Below, one piece after another: positions 43,153 through 51,158 of a stretch of 64,000 nt of DNA (within the stretch, counting starts at the first letter, position 1; each line of letters starts with the position of its first letter). The DNA comes from an uncultured Chitinophagaceae bacterium (GTDB lineage Bacteria > Bacteroidota > Bacteroidia > Chitinophagales > Chitinophagaceae): the NCBI GenBank assembly GCA_937873715.1, contig CALMYJ010000020.1:1-64000 (forward strand), read 5' to 3'. The position numbers and the translations under genes are program-made. Under the pieces are notes generated by a model. That model was not told the DNA's origin, ran no database searches, and saw only the letters and a list, made by a program, of their open reading frames with translations.

Positions 43153-43238
43153 TAAAAGGCAAAGCTATGGTTAATGATTCAATTTTTTGGTTTTTATGTA
43201 CGTCTCCCTGCAAAAGCCAGCTACAGTGTCGGCTTGTT

Positions 43239-43751
43239 TTAGGAATATAAAATAACCTGTTCCTTATCCCACTCCACTTTTACTTTTTGAGAAGTAATGG
43301 TATCAATGGCTTTGCCGCAATAGTCGGGCTGTATGGGCAACTCCCGGTTAAAGCGGCGGTTTACCAATACACAAAGCTCTACTTTTTTGGGGCGGCCAAA
43401 ATCCTGCAGGGCATCCAGTGCCGCCCTGATGGTACGGCCGGTGTACAGTACATCATCTATAAGTACCACCAGCTTACCCTCAATAGAAAATGGAATATCG
43501 GTTTTACTGGCTACATGCAATTCGCTGCGTACATCATCCCGGTAAAAAGTAATATCCAGCACACCATACTGCAAGGGCTGGCCGGGGCATAATTTGCCCA
43601 CATGTGCTGCAATACGGCTGCTCACCTGTACGCCCCTTGGCTGCAGGCCTATAAATACTACATCTTCCAGGCTGCTATGATGCTCTACCAACTGGTGCGC
43701 CAGCCGGAGCAGGGTAAGCTGCAATTGTTTTGTATCGAGTATTACCGTCAA
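43239..43751 (-). CDS. pyrR: PyrR-type phosphoribosyltransferase
   Basis: The 170-aa protein has the PRPP motif VVLIDDVLYTGRTIRAAL and the PyrR-family opening with a hydrophobic dimer region (VVFIGLQPRGVQVSSRIAAH) and late VELCVLVNRRFNRELPI. PyrR binds pyr mRNA to attenuate transcription in Gram-positive bacteria and also has uracil phosphoribosyltransferase activity. Whether it regulates in Bacteroidota is uncertain. The position just before pyrB supports a pyrimidine role. Confidence 0.92.
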   Translation of the reverse strand: MTVILDTKQLQLTLLRLAHQLVEHHSSLEDVVFIGLQPRGVQVSSRIAAHVGKLCPGQPLQYGVLDITFYRDDVRSELHVASKTDIPFSIEGKLVVLIDDVLYTGRTIRAALDALQDFGRPKKVELCVLVNRRFNRELPIQPDYCGKAIDTITSQKVKVEWDKEQVILYS

Positions 43752-43827
43752 ACCAGTAAGTTATGGTGCTGCTGTAAATAGATGATGTAAAAAAGAAACC
43801 GCACTGGTTGGGTGTGGCCTGTATATA

Positions 43828-44331
43828 TTATAAAGTAAAGCCTAACCTGAAAACAAAGGCCCCGATGCTCCCATTTTTAGAATACACATCATAGCGGCCG
43901 GAGAGGTCGATCCCTTTACCGTTTTTTGTAAAAAACTCATAGCCCACTTGTGGTGCATACGAAAAGGCGGTACCCCCACCCTGGTTAAGAAAGCCTACCC
44001 CAAGCTGCAAGCCACCATATACACCCCCTACCAAAAACTGCTTAACCCCCGCCCTGAGTGGAATGATATTGCGTCCTTTTTTTTTTTCGCCGGGACGTAC
44101 CGATTTACCATTGTATAAAATAATGCCCGACATAATGGTGGCTTGGGTTCTTTCTTTCACAGGAATTTCAAGCTGTACCGTACCACCAATACCTATAGAA
44201 TGTGAGTTACCAAAACTACCGGTAGCAAATCCTAATTCGGGGCCAAAAGTAAATTTTACATCATTGCCGCTTTGTGCAAAACCATTGGCTGTAAAAAGTA
44301 TCAGGGCTAAAGTGAATAAACGCATTTTCAT
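43828..44331 (-). CDS. Small outer-membrane beta-barrel protein with an A11 run
   Basis: The 167-aa protein has a signal peptide (MKMRLFTLALILFTANGFAQ; the ATG at 44331 is preferred) and alternating strands ending in FVFRLGFTL, a typical barrel end. Its function is unknown. The coding sequence contains a homopolymer of 11 A (PGEKKKGRN at the protein level), which is prone to slippage. It is alone on the minus strand between pyrR and the threonine-dehydrogenase-like gene. Confidence 0.75.
   Translation of the reverse strand: MKMRLFTLALILFTANGFAQSGNDVKFTFGPELGFATGSFGNSHSIGIGGTVQLEIPVKERTQATIMSGIILYNGKSVRPGEKKKGRNIIPLRAGVKQFLVGGVYGGLQLGVGFLNQGGGTAFSYAPQVGYEFFTKNGKGIDLSGRYDVYSKNGSIGAFVFRLGFTL
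44077..44087 (-). repeat. A11 homopolymer inside the outer-membrane gene
   Basis: Eleven consecutive T on the plus strand, read as A on the coding strand. A gain or loss of one base would frameshift the barrel protein around its midpoint. Confidence 0.9.
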
Positions 44332-44453
44332 ACTTAATCTTTTTATTACCTGCAAATGTACAGGCTGTATGGGCTGCTGCCAAACGATTGCAAAAGAATA
44401 ATTATAGCAATTTTTTATAATCAGAGTATAGCACTATTTAAACTTGCCACACA

Positions 44454-45410
44454 CTAAAACTGGTATTTAGGCTGCAGGTTTTCAAGCATATCTTTTGTCA
44501 TTTTTGCCAAATCATATTCCTCTTTCCACTGCCAGTCCTGACGGGCTACACTATCATCGATGCTTTGCGGCCAGCTATCCGCAATAGATTGCCGGTAATC
44601 GGTATTATAACTCATTTCAAATTCGGGGATATGTTTTTTTATTTCAGCAGCAATTTCGCCCGGCGAAAAACTCATGCCTGCGATATTATAAGCATGGCGT
44701 ACCGAAATTTTGGCCGCAGGCGCCTCCATGACCTCTATCGTTGCCTTAATGGCATCGGGCATGTACATCATCGGCAAAAATGTATCTTCTTTTAAAAAGC
44801 AGGTATATTTTTTTTCTTCGAGGGCTTCATGAAAAATTTCTACGGCATAATCGGTAGTGCCGCCGCCCGGCGAACTTTTGTAACTGATAAGGCCGGGATA
44901 ACGCAAGCTTCTTACATCTATACCCCAGCGCTGAAAATAATAGTTGCACCAAAATTCACCGGCATATTTACTGATACCATACACCGTAGTGGGTTCAATA
45001 ATGGTTTGCTGGGGGCATTTAATTTTAGGCGATGTAGGCCCGAAAACCGCAATACTGCTGGGCCAAAAAACCTTGTGGAGCTTTTCTTCCCTGGCAATAT
45101 CCAGTACATTGAGCAGGCTTTGCATATTAAGGTTCCAGGCCAGGTTAGGATTTTTTTCGCCGGTGGCCGAGAGTATGGCTGCCAGCAGGTAAATCTGTGT
45201 AATATTCTGCCGGATTACCTGCACATGCAGCATCTCCTTATTCATTACATCAAGGCTTACATAAGGGCCTGTGCCTTCCAGCAGTGGGTTTTGCTCTCTT
45301 AAATCGGAGGCTATTACATTGGCATTGCCATATATTTTGCGCAGCCACAGGGTAAGCTCCACCCCTATCTGGCCACTGGCGCCAATTACCAATATTCTTT
45401 CCCGTATCAT
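44454..45410 (-). CDS. tdh: L-threonine 3-dehydrogenase, epimerase-like type
   Basis: The 318-aa extended SDR has the NAD loop GASGQIGVEL, an active-site YGISKYAGE, and GGGTTDYAVEIFHEAL, which is characteristic of the UDP-galactose-epimerase-like threonine dehydrogenases. These oxidise L-threonine to 2-amino-3-ketobutyrate, which is then cleaved to glycine and acetyl-CoA. It lies 12 bp downstream of kdsB on the same strand, so it may be transcribed with the Kdo genes, though the metabolic link is unclear. Confidence 0.88.
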   Translation of the reverse strand: MIRERILVIGASGQIGVELTLWLRKIYGNANVIASDLREQNPLLEGTGPYVSLDVMNKEMLHVQVIRQNITQIYLLAAILSATGEKNPNLAWNLNMQSLLNVLDIAREEKLHKVFWPSSIAVFGPTSPKIKCPQQTIIEPTTVYGISKYAGEFWCNYYFQRWGIDVRSLRYPGLISYKSSPGGGTTDYAVEIFHEALEEKKYTCFLKEDTFLPMMYMPDAIKATIEVMEAPAAKISVRHAYNIAGMSFSPGEIAAEIKKHIPEFEMSYNTDYRQSIADSWPQSIDDSVARQDWQWKEEYDLAKMTKDMLENLQPKYQF

Positions 45411-45422
45411 GGTACAACTTAT

Positions 45423-46169
45423 TTATACATTATTGCCCATCAGCTTCAGTACGCTTTCCAAATCGGCAGGACTGTCTATACAATAACTATCATATTGGGT
45501 TAGCACACATTTTATGGTAAACCCATTTTGTAACCAGCGGAGCTGCTCCAGCGATTCTGCCTGCTCAAGGGCCGAAACAGGCAGCCGGCTTATTTTTTCC
45601 AATATATCGGTACGGTAAGCATACATGCCCACATGCCTGTAATAACGGTGATGCCTGTGCCAGTCTTTTTTTTCTACGCCTTTTATATAGGGTATCACCA
45701 TACGGCTAAAGTACAATGCCTCGCCAGCTTCATTCAACACAATTTTTACTTCGCCTTCATCAAATAATACAGCTTCACTTTCTACAGCTATCATTTGAGT
45801 AGCCAGTTCGGTTTGGCCATCCTGTAAAGCAGCGGCTAATTCATCAATCTGCCCGGGTTGAATAAAGGGCTCATCACCCTGTATATTGATGACGTAGTTA
45901 AACTGACCCGGCAATTTTTGCAGGGCTTCCATGCATCGGTCGGTACCACTGGCGTGGTGTGCGGCAGTAATCACCACATTGCCGCCAAAAGCCTGCACAT
46001 GCCCTGCTATCCGTTCATCATCAGTGGCCACTACTATATGTTGCAGGCTTTTACTTTTTGCTGCCTGTTCATATACCCGTTGTATCATGCTTTTTCCGGC
46101 TATATCCGCAAGGGGTTTGCCCGGAAAACGGGAACTGCCATAGCGTGCCGGTATAATTCCTGCAATCAT
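45423..46169 (-). CDS. kdsB: 3-deoxy-manno-octulosonate cytidylyltransferase
   Basis: The 248-aa enzyme activates Kdo as CMP-Kdo. It has the nucleotide-binding IPARYGSSRFPGKPLADIAG, INIQGDEPFIQPGQID and late YDSYCIDSPADLESV, all typical of KdsB. In a cluster with KdnA and KdnB the true substrate is probably 8-amino-Kdo, as described for Shewanella KdsB. It overlaps kdsC by 4 bp (ATGA), so the two are coupled. Confidence 0.95.
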   Translation of the reverse strand: MIAGIIPARYGSSRFPGKPLADIAGKSMIQRVYEQAAKSKSLQHIVVATDDERIAGHVQAFGGNVVITAAHHASGTDRCMEALQKLPGQFNYVINIQGDEPFIQPGQIDELAAALQDGQTELATQMIAVESEAVLFDEGEVKIVLNEAGEALYFSRMVIPYIKGVEKKDWHRHHRYYRHVGMYAYRTDILEKISRLPVSALEQAESLEQLRWLQNGFTIKCVLTQYDSYCIDSPADLESVLKLMGNNV

Positions 46170-46864
46170 CCTATATCAATTTTACCCTCCGTTTCTGTAA
46201 ATAAAATGGTGTTACCCGACTTCCTGATGGCGAGGTAGTCTTTATAAGCCGGTGAAAACTTTACCCGGTTATCTACAGCAATATTATAGTTATTCCCCAG
46301 CGCCATTACCACTTCGGATACTTCCCGTACTGCATTGCTGTTACCATCAAACTGGGTGATATAATCTACCAGCCTGTTTTGCACTGCATATTCGGTAAGC
46401 ATGGGGCTGGCGGGCCTGTTTACCATAAAGCGGCAACCGGCCAGCTTTGCCACCGATAAATCCAGTACATCATCAAATACAAACATTACATCTGCCGGCG
46501 AAAGCTTATGCTGATTGCACAAATGCAGAAGTGCCTTTTGCTTATCCGGTACTTTATAATACACTGCATCAAAATATTCCCTGCGTGCAAATGACTGTGC
46601 CAGTAAATTACTTTCCCCGGTAATAACCGCCGTTACCGGCATTTTTTTGTACAAGAGGTAATGGCTGAAACGCATCATATTAATACCCATTGAGTCGGCT
46701 TCGCTAAAACTGCTGTGCCCGTCAATATTTTTATGCCCGTTGTTGAATACGCCATCCCAGTCAAAAATAAAAGCCTTAACCTGTTTTAATTTTTGCTTCA
46801 ATGTAGCAGCCGGTGTTACAAACACACCGTTGAAATAATTTTCGGGAGATATTGCAGCCTGCAT
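46166..46864 (-). CDS. kdsC: KdsC-like HAD phosphatase (Kdo-8-phosphate phosphatase)
   Basis: The 232-aa protein is a HAD phosphatase. The nucleophile motif is FIFDWDGVFNNG (DxDG), a threonine sits in TAVITGES, and the DD motif is VMFVFDDVLDLSVA. It is longer than typical KdsC (about 180 aa) because of an N-terminal extension of about 30 aa and a longer C terminus. The product dephosphorylates Kdo-8-phosphate to Kdo before oxidation by KdnB. It follows a terminator, so it may start a second transcript with kdsB. Confidence 0.82.
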   Translation of the reverse strand: MQAAISPENYFNGVFVTPAATLKQKLKQVKAFIFDWDGVFNNGHKNIDGHSSFSEADSMGINMMRFSHYLLYKKMPVTAVITGESNLLAQSFARREYFDAVYYKVPDKQKALLHLCNQHKLSPADVMFVFDDVLDLSVAKLAGCRFMVNRPASPMLTEYAVQNRLVDYITQFDGNSNAVREVSEVVMALGNNYNIAVDNRVKFSPAYKDYLAIRKSGNTILFTETEGKIDIG

Positions 46865-46910
46865 AAAATGATACGATTCTTTTCCTGGTTAAATCTAAAA
46901 CTTTCTGCCA

Positions 46911-46938
46911 AAAAAGGCCATCACATGATGGCCTTTAA
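46911..46938 (-). terminator. Terminator between the transaldolase-CBS gene and kdsC
   Basis: AAAGGCCATC-ACAT-GATGGCCTTT is a perfect 10-bp stem just after the transaldolase-CBS stop. On the minus strand the hairpin is followed by TTTTTGG. It divides the Kdo cluster into two transcripts or attenuates between them. Confidence 0.75.
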
Positions 46939-46939
46939 T

Positions 46940-47953
46940 TTAGTTTGCTTCAAGGTCTTGTATATCCAGCATACCAATGGGCTTACCGGCTTCGGTAACC
47001 ATAATGGTATCTACATTGGTTTTTTTGAAAATAGCTGCAGCATCATTCAGCAGCATACCGCTTTCGATACTTACCGGTGTTTTATATTCTAAAGCGCCCA
47101 GTTTGGTATCCAGTACGGATGAACCATCGGTTTGAAGCCGGCGGCGCAAATCACCATCGGTAAATACACCTTTAACCTGCAGGTTTTTATCAGCCACTAT
47201 GATAGCTCCAAAGCCAAACTCCGTCATTTTAACAATGGCATCTTTAATATTGGTATCTGCATCCACCACGGGGTTAACACCATTGATGGCTTCACCCACT
47301 TTTACTGTCATGAGCTTGGTATCTCTTAAAAACTGTTCGGTGCCTAACTGTGTAAAATGATTATCCGTAAGACCTTTAAGAATTTTTAGCGGTACAGTAA
47401 TGGTGTGTACGCCTATATTGAGTGCATTGCGAATATGTTCGCTGTTTCGCACAGAGCTGAACATGATTTTGGTATCATAGCCATAATGCTCTACCGCTTC
47501 CACACATTGCTCCACCAGGCCCAGTGCATCATGCCCCTGGTCTTGCAGGCGGCCTACTAACGGACACACATAGGTGGCCCCGGCATGCATGGCCATATAA
47601 GCCTGCTGCAGGGTATATACCAGGTGTACATTTACCAGCAGCCCATCGTTGCGTAATAGTTTACAGGCTCTAACGCCTTCGAGCGACACGGGTATTTTAA
47701 ATACAGTTTTTTTAGGATCGAGGCCCAGTTTCAACTGGCGGTGTGCTTCTTTTACCACATCTTCGGCCGTGTTGCCCAGGGCCTCTATTTGCAATACCGG
47801 TACAATTTTGCTCAGTTTTACAATCATGGCATCAATATCGGTGATGCCTTCACGCTGCATAAAAGTTGGCGTGGTGGTAAGGCCATCCAGGAAACCGAGT
47901 TTAAATCCTTCTTCAATTTCTTTGAGGTTGGCTGAATCGAGGTATAGTTCCAT
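46940..47953 (-). CDS. Transaldolase/FSA-like domain fused to a KdsD-type CBS pair
   Basis: Residues 1-215 are a small transaldolase of the TalC/fructose-6-phosphate-aldolase type: D6 in MELYLDS, Schiff-base lysine K86 in VFKIPVSLEG, and S167 in MFSSVRN. By eye alignment to E. coli FsaA, active-site residues differ: T28 replaces Asn28, H110 replaces Thr109, C130 replaces Ala129 and L132 replaces Tyr131. Residues 220-337 are two CBS domains whose VKGVFTDGDLRRRL and PVSIESGMLLNDAAAIFK closely resemble those of KdsD (arabinose-5-phosphate isomerase). It lies in the Kdo cluster where KdsD would be expected. I infer, without proof, a role in supplying arabinose-5-phosphate. A regulatory or unrelated sugar aldolase is the alternative. 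Confidence 0.8.
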   Translation of the reverse strand: MELYLDSANLKEIEEGFKLGFLDGLTTTPTFMQREGITDIDAMIVKLSKIVPVLQIEALGNTAEDVVKEAHRQLKLGLDPKKTVFKIPVSLEGVRACKLLRNDGLLVNVHLVYTLQQAYMAMHAGATYVCPLVGRLQDQGHDALGLVEQCVEAVEHYGYDTKIMFSSVRNSEHIRNALNIGVHTITVPLKILKGLTDNHFTQLGTEQFLRDTKLMTVKVGEAINGVNPVVDADTNIKDAIVKMTEFGFGAIIVADKNLQVKGVFTDGDLRRRLQTDGSSVLDTKLGALEYKTPVSIESGMLLNDAAAIFKKTNVDTIMVTEAGKPIGMLDIQDLEAN

Positions 47954-48056
47954 CTTAGTTGTTTATTGAGGGGCGAAAATAAATATTAATCGTTAACGGG
48001 CAATTGTGCATTAAAACTAGGTGCATCGGGTCTATTATGGCAAAAAGTATAAAATC

Positions 48057-48296
48057 CTAAAATAATCTATTGACTAAATCTTCCTTAGTAATTTCAAAAT
48101 GTTCTGCAATGTTATTGAGTATTTTATTGAGTGTGCCAATTTTAATCGGGTCATGATTAGGTATTGTTTCTGCATGATCGCCATTCATGGTTGTTTTAAT
48201 TCTTATATGACTGCCCGTTTGCCTTACAACAGTATAGCCGAGCACCGAAAGTGCTTTAACTAATTCATGGCCTCTTATATTACGGGGTATTTTCAA
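48057..48296 (-). CDS. hicA: HicA-type toxin
   Basis: The 79-aa protein has the HicA fold: GHELVKALSVLGYTVVRQTG, then the catalytic histidine H30 in GSHIRI and a conserved late PNHDPIKIGTLNKIL. HicA is a translation-dependent mRNA interferase. Its start overlaps the stop of the upstream HicB-like gene by 4 bp. This antitoxin-first order is the less common one but well attested. It sits between kdsA and the transaldolase-CBS gene. Confidence 0.9.
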   Translation of the reverse strand: MKIPRNIRGHELVKALSVLGYTVVRQTGSHIRIKTTMNGDHAETIPNHDPIKIGTLNKILNNIAEHFEITKEDLVNRLF

Positions 48297-48520
48297 CTTG
48301 CTTTATAAAGCGGAAAAACTTCATCTTTTACAAAGTGGGTGCGTATAATGCCCGGCCGGTCTGCTTCGTTCTCAAAATGACAAAGCAGTGCATCTTTTAT
48401 CATCTCCTTAAGTTCAGCCAGTGTATCAGCCTGCGTAAAAATATTGTGCCCTAATGCATTGGCATTATATCCACCATCTGGATCTTCTTCAACAATAAAA
48501 ACAATTTCTTTTGTATTCAT
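48293..48520 (-). CDS. hicB: HicB-like antitoxin
   Basis: The 75-aa protein is the partial RNase H-like HicB domain: IVFIVEEDPDGGYNANALG and the TQADTLAELKEMIKDALL helix. It lacks the extra C-terminal DNA-binding helix-turn-helix of longer HicB proteins, so autoregulation may rely on the complex or be absent. It directly precedes hicA with a 4-bp overlap, and the pair is about 30 bp downstream of kdsA. Confidence 0.88.
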   Translation of the reverse strand: MNTKEIVFIVEEDPDGGYNANALGHNIFTQADTLAELKEMIKDALLCHFENEADRPGIIRTHFVKDEVFPLYKAS

Positions 48521-48548
48521 TTTGAAACTTTTTACAGTACTAAAAGTA

Positions 48549-49385
48549 CTATTTTCCCCTATACTTCAACTCAATAGCATGCAGTTCGATAAGCGGCTTT
48601 AAAAACTCTTCCAACTGGTACATGCTCAATTGGCTGGCAGCATCGCAAAGGGCTTTTTCCGGCTCGGGATGCGCTTCTATAAAAATACCATCTACACCGG
48701 CTGCAACCCCTGCCCTGCTGAGCACGGGCAAAAATTCCCTGGCACCACCTTTGGCATCGGCACTGGGTATGCCGTATTTACGGATGGAATGGGTAATATC
48801 AAATACTACAGGATAACCCAGTTTGCCCATGTGGTAAAAACTGCGTGGGTCAACAATTAAATCGTTGTAGCCCATGGTATAGCCTCTTTCAGTGAGTATA
48901 ACCTGGTCGTTGCCGGCGTCCACACATTTGCCTACCGGGTGCTTCATATTTTCCGGTGCCAGAAACTGGCCGTGTTTAATATTAATTACCCTGCCTGTTT
49001 TGGCAGCAGCCACCATCAGGCCGGTTTGCATACAGAGGTAAGCCGGTATTTGCAGCACATCGCATACTTCGGCCACTGGCGCTGCCTGGTCGGGATAATG
49101 AATGTCGGTTAAAAGGGTAAACCCAAACTGCTCCTTTACTTTGGCCAAAATACGCATACCCTCGCTTAGGCCCGGGCCATTGTAATAATTGAGGCTGCTG
49201 CGGTTATCTTTTGAAAAAGATGATTTGTAAATAACCGGGATGTCCAGTTTTTCGCTGATTTCTTTGAGCTTTTCGGCGGTTTTCATCATGATCGATTCTT
49301 CTTCAATCACACAGGGGCCGGAGATAAGGAATAGTTTATCTGCGCCGCATTCGATGTTGCCTACTTTTACTTTTTTTATGCTCAT
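48549..49385 (-). CDS. kdsA: 3-deoxy-D-manno-octulosonate 8-phosphate synthase
   Basis: The 278-aa enzyme condenses phosphoenolpyruvate with D-arabinose-5-phosphate. Key segments are LFLISGPCVIEEE, KSSFSKDNRSS (substrate-binding lysine and arginine), INIKHGQFLAPENMKH and the late FIEAHPEP. The metal-type is not certain without alignment: the segment GPCVIEE has the Cys seen in metal-dependent forms. It is flanked by two toxin-antitoxin modules, and its substrate must come from a separate A5P source. Confidence 0.95.
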   Translation of the reverse strand: MSIKKVKVGNIECGADKLFLISGPCVIEEESIMMKTAEKLKEISEKLDIPVIYKSSFSKDNRSSLNYYNGPGLSEGMRILAKVKEQFGFTLLTDIHYPDQAAPVAEVCDVLQIPAYLCMQTGLMVAAAKTGRVINIKHGQFLAPENMKHPVGKCVDAGNDQVILTERGYTMGYNDLIVDPRSFYHMGKLGYPVVFDITHSIRKYGIPSADAKGGAREFLPVLSRAGVAAGVDGIFIEAHPEPEKALCDAASQLSMYQLEEFLKPLIELHAIELKYRGK

Positions 49386-49397
49386 GTTATTTTTTGA

Positions 49398-49781
49398 TTA
49401 CCACAATAATTGTACTGGGTATAATGAAAAGTTTTTGTCTTTTGAAACAATAGTTAAATTTTCGGAAAGCGATTGTGCTATTAGCAGCCTGTCAAAAGGA
49501 TCCCTGTGATAAAACGGCAGGGTTTGTATCACTTTTAACTGGTGCAATTCAATATGCAAGAGTGAAAAGCCAAATGGAGATAATTTTTGAAGCATTTCAT
49601 CAAAAGAATACTCTATTCTTATTTTGTTAAGGCCTGTTTTAATGGCTATTTCCCAACATGAAGCGATGCTAAAAAACTTTTTTACTGCACTGTCATCAAT
49701 TACCTGCTTTGCTTTTATAGATAGCTGACTATCGCCATTTAAATACCAAAGTACCGTATGTGTATCAAGTAAAAAAGCCAT
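49398..49781 (-). CDS. PIN-domain toxin (VapC-like)
   Basis: The 127-aa PIN-domain protein has conserved acidic residues in LLDTHTVLWYLNGD, SCWEIAIKTGL and HRDPFDRLLIAQSL, with VSKDKNF at the end. These form a Mg-dependent RNase active site. Its ATG overlaps the antitoxin stop (TAATG), the standard coupling. It ends 12 bp before kdsA. Confidence 0.92.
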   Translation of the reverse strand: MAFLLDTHTVLWYLNGDSQLSIKAKQVIDDSAVKKFFSIASCWEIAIKTGLNKIRIEYSFDEMLQKLSPFGFSLLHIELHQLKVIQTLPFYHRDPFDRLLIAQSLSENLTIVSKDKNFSLYPVQLLW

Positions 49782-50023
49782 TATATATAATCTTTAAAAT
49801 CTTCTATCGGCGCATCAAAATCTGGCGACATCCATATTTTTCCTTTCATACATCCAAAGCCACTATGTTCATTTTGTTGCGAATCTGAAATTGCATCTTG
49901 TATTGCCTGTTCATGCTCCGCCTTTGTTTGTGCAACTAAAAAGGCAATGAAAGCAGATGCTGCCTGTTTTTTTTCTTCAGGCAAAGCCTCGAACATGTTG
50001 ATTGTTTCTTTAGTTGACATCAT
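49781..50023 (-). CDS. DUF2281-type antitoxin (VapB-like)
   Basis: The 80-aa protein begins with a helical part (TINMFEALPEEKKQAASAFIAFL) and ends in a charged, disordered-looking stretch with WMSPDFDAPIEDFKDYI, which is typical of DUF2281-like antitoxins that wrap the partner PIN toxin. It is the first gene of the pair and overlaps the toxin by one base. Confidence 0.85.
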   Translation of the reverse strand: MMSTKETINMFEALPEEKKQAASAFIAFLVAQTKAEHEQAIQDAISDSQQNEHSGFGCMKGKIWMSPDFDAPIEDFKDYI

Positions 50024-50056
50024 TAAAAATTTGTATAAAAATACAAAAATATCAAG

Positions 50057-51139
50057 CTAAAAACGCCGGTATAAATTGCTGATTGTATCAACCGTTATTT
50101 TCTCCTTCCAATCTATCCCAATGGCATGATGCCACATGTGCGGCAGGTTGTATGCCACATGGGCCATCGCAGTAATGGTATCAGCGCTCCAGCTTTTGCT
50201 GAGCCCCTGTGGCATGGTTACTTTATGTTGTTGCAACATCTGCTTAAACTCTTTTACGCCTTCGCCATAATAATCTTCCAGGTGCTGAAAAGCAAGGCAG
50301 TTGGCATAGCAGTGTTTTTCATGCAAAATTTTTGAAAGACCGTATGATAGTGCATGACAAATGCCCACTTCAGAATAGGTTAAGCTAAGCCCACCCATCA
50401 TACTGGCCACCATCAGCTTATCATCGTTTTCGGGGGTTTGGCCGGCTGCATCGCCGAGGTAAATATCCCGGCACAATTTTAAAGCCTGCTCCGCATAGGC
50501 ATGACTGTAAGCATTGTTTAAAATACCATTTTCACTTTCTATGCAATGAATGTAAGTATCCATGCCGGTATACAGCCATTTATCGGTGGGTACGGTGGCA
50601 ATCAGCTCGGGGTCGAGTATTACCTGGTTAAATACCGTCCAGTCGCATTTGAGGCCAAGTTTTTTTTCAGGGCCGGTAAGTACAGCCGTCATCGATACTT
50701 CGGCGCCGGTGCCCGAAATAGTAGGTACGCCCAAATGATAAATGCCCGGCTTTTTTACCAGGTTCAACCCCTGGTATAAAGTAGAAGAGCCCTCGTTGGT
50801 AAACATTAAAGAAACGGCTTTGGCAATATCCATAATACTGCCGCCGCCAATACCTATTACGCCGGCGGGTAAGCCTTTGGATTGTAACACTTCATCCCTA
50901 AGGCTGTCAATTTGTTCGGTGGTGGGCTCGTGTGGGTCAACATCAACCAGCTTTACAATATCATTGGCTTCGGCAGGAATTCTTTTAAAAAGTTCTTTTC
51001 CTTTAAAATAATTATCAACAACAAATAAAAAGAAGCCATCATTGTCCTGCCTTTTTTCGGCCAGTATACCTGCCATATTACTAAAGCTGCCGCGGCCAAA
51101 AACAACCTTATCAATGTTCTTAAAATTCTTATGTGCCAT
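50057..51139 (-). CDS. kdnB: 3-deoxy-manno-octulosonate 8-oxidase, iron-containing alcohol dehydrogenase
   Basis: The 360-aa protein is a group III Fe-dependent alcohol dehydrogenase: GGGSIMDIAKAVSLM for NAD binding, TISGTGAEVS, and the metal-binding region VGICHALSYGLSKILHEKHC. Closest in pattern to KdnB, which oxidises the 8-hydroxyl of Kdo to 8-keto-Kdo before transamination by KdnA. It lies 19 bp downstream of kdnA, so the pair is a clear operon. Function by homology and context, not experiment. Confidence 0.9.
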   Translation of the reverse strand: MAHKNFKNIDKVVFGRGSFSNMAGILAEKRQDNDGFFLFVVDNYFKGKELFKRIPAEANDIVKLVDVDPHEPTTEQIDSLRDEVLQSKGLPAGVIGIGGGSIMDIAKAVSLMFTNEGSSTLYQGLNLVKKPGIYHLGVPTISGTGAEVSMTAVLTGPEKKLGLKCDWTVFNQVILDPELIATVPTDKWLYTGMDTYIHCIESENGILNNAYSHAYAEQALKLCRDIYLGDAAGQTPENDDKLMVASMMGGLSLTYSEVGICHALSYGLSKILHEKHCYANCLAFQHLEDYYGEGVKEFKQMLQQHKVTMPQGLSKSWSADTITAMAHVAYNLPHMWHHAIGIDWKEKITVDTISNLYRRF

Positions 51140-51158
51140 GTGGTGATTAAGTTACGGG

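Noticed and set aside
43153..43238. Possible PyrR attenuator between pyrR and pyrB
   Set aside because: No anti-terminator/terminator pair or PyrR-binding loop could be drawn in these 86 bases.
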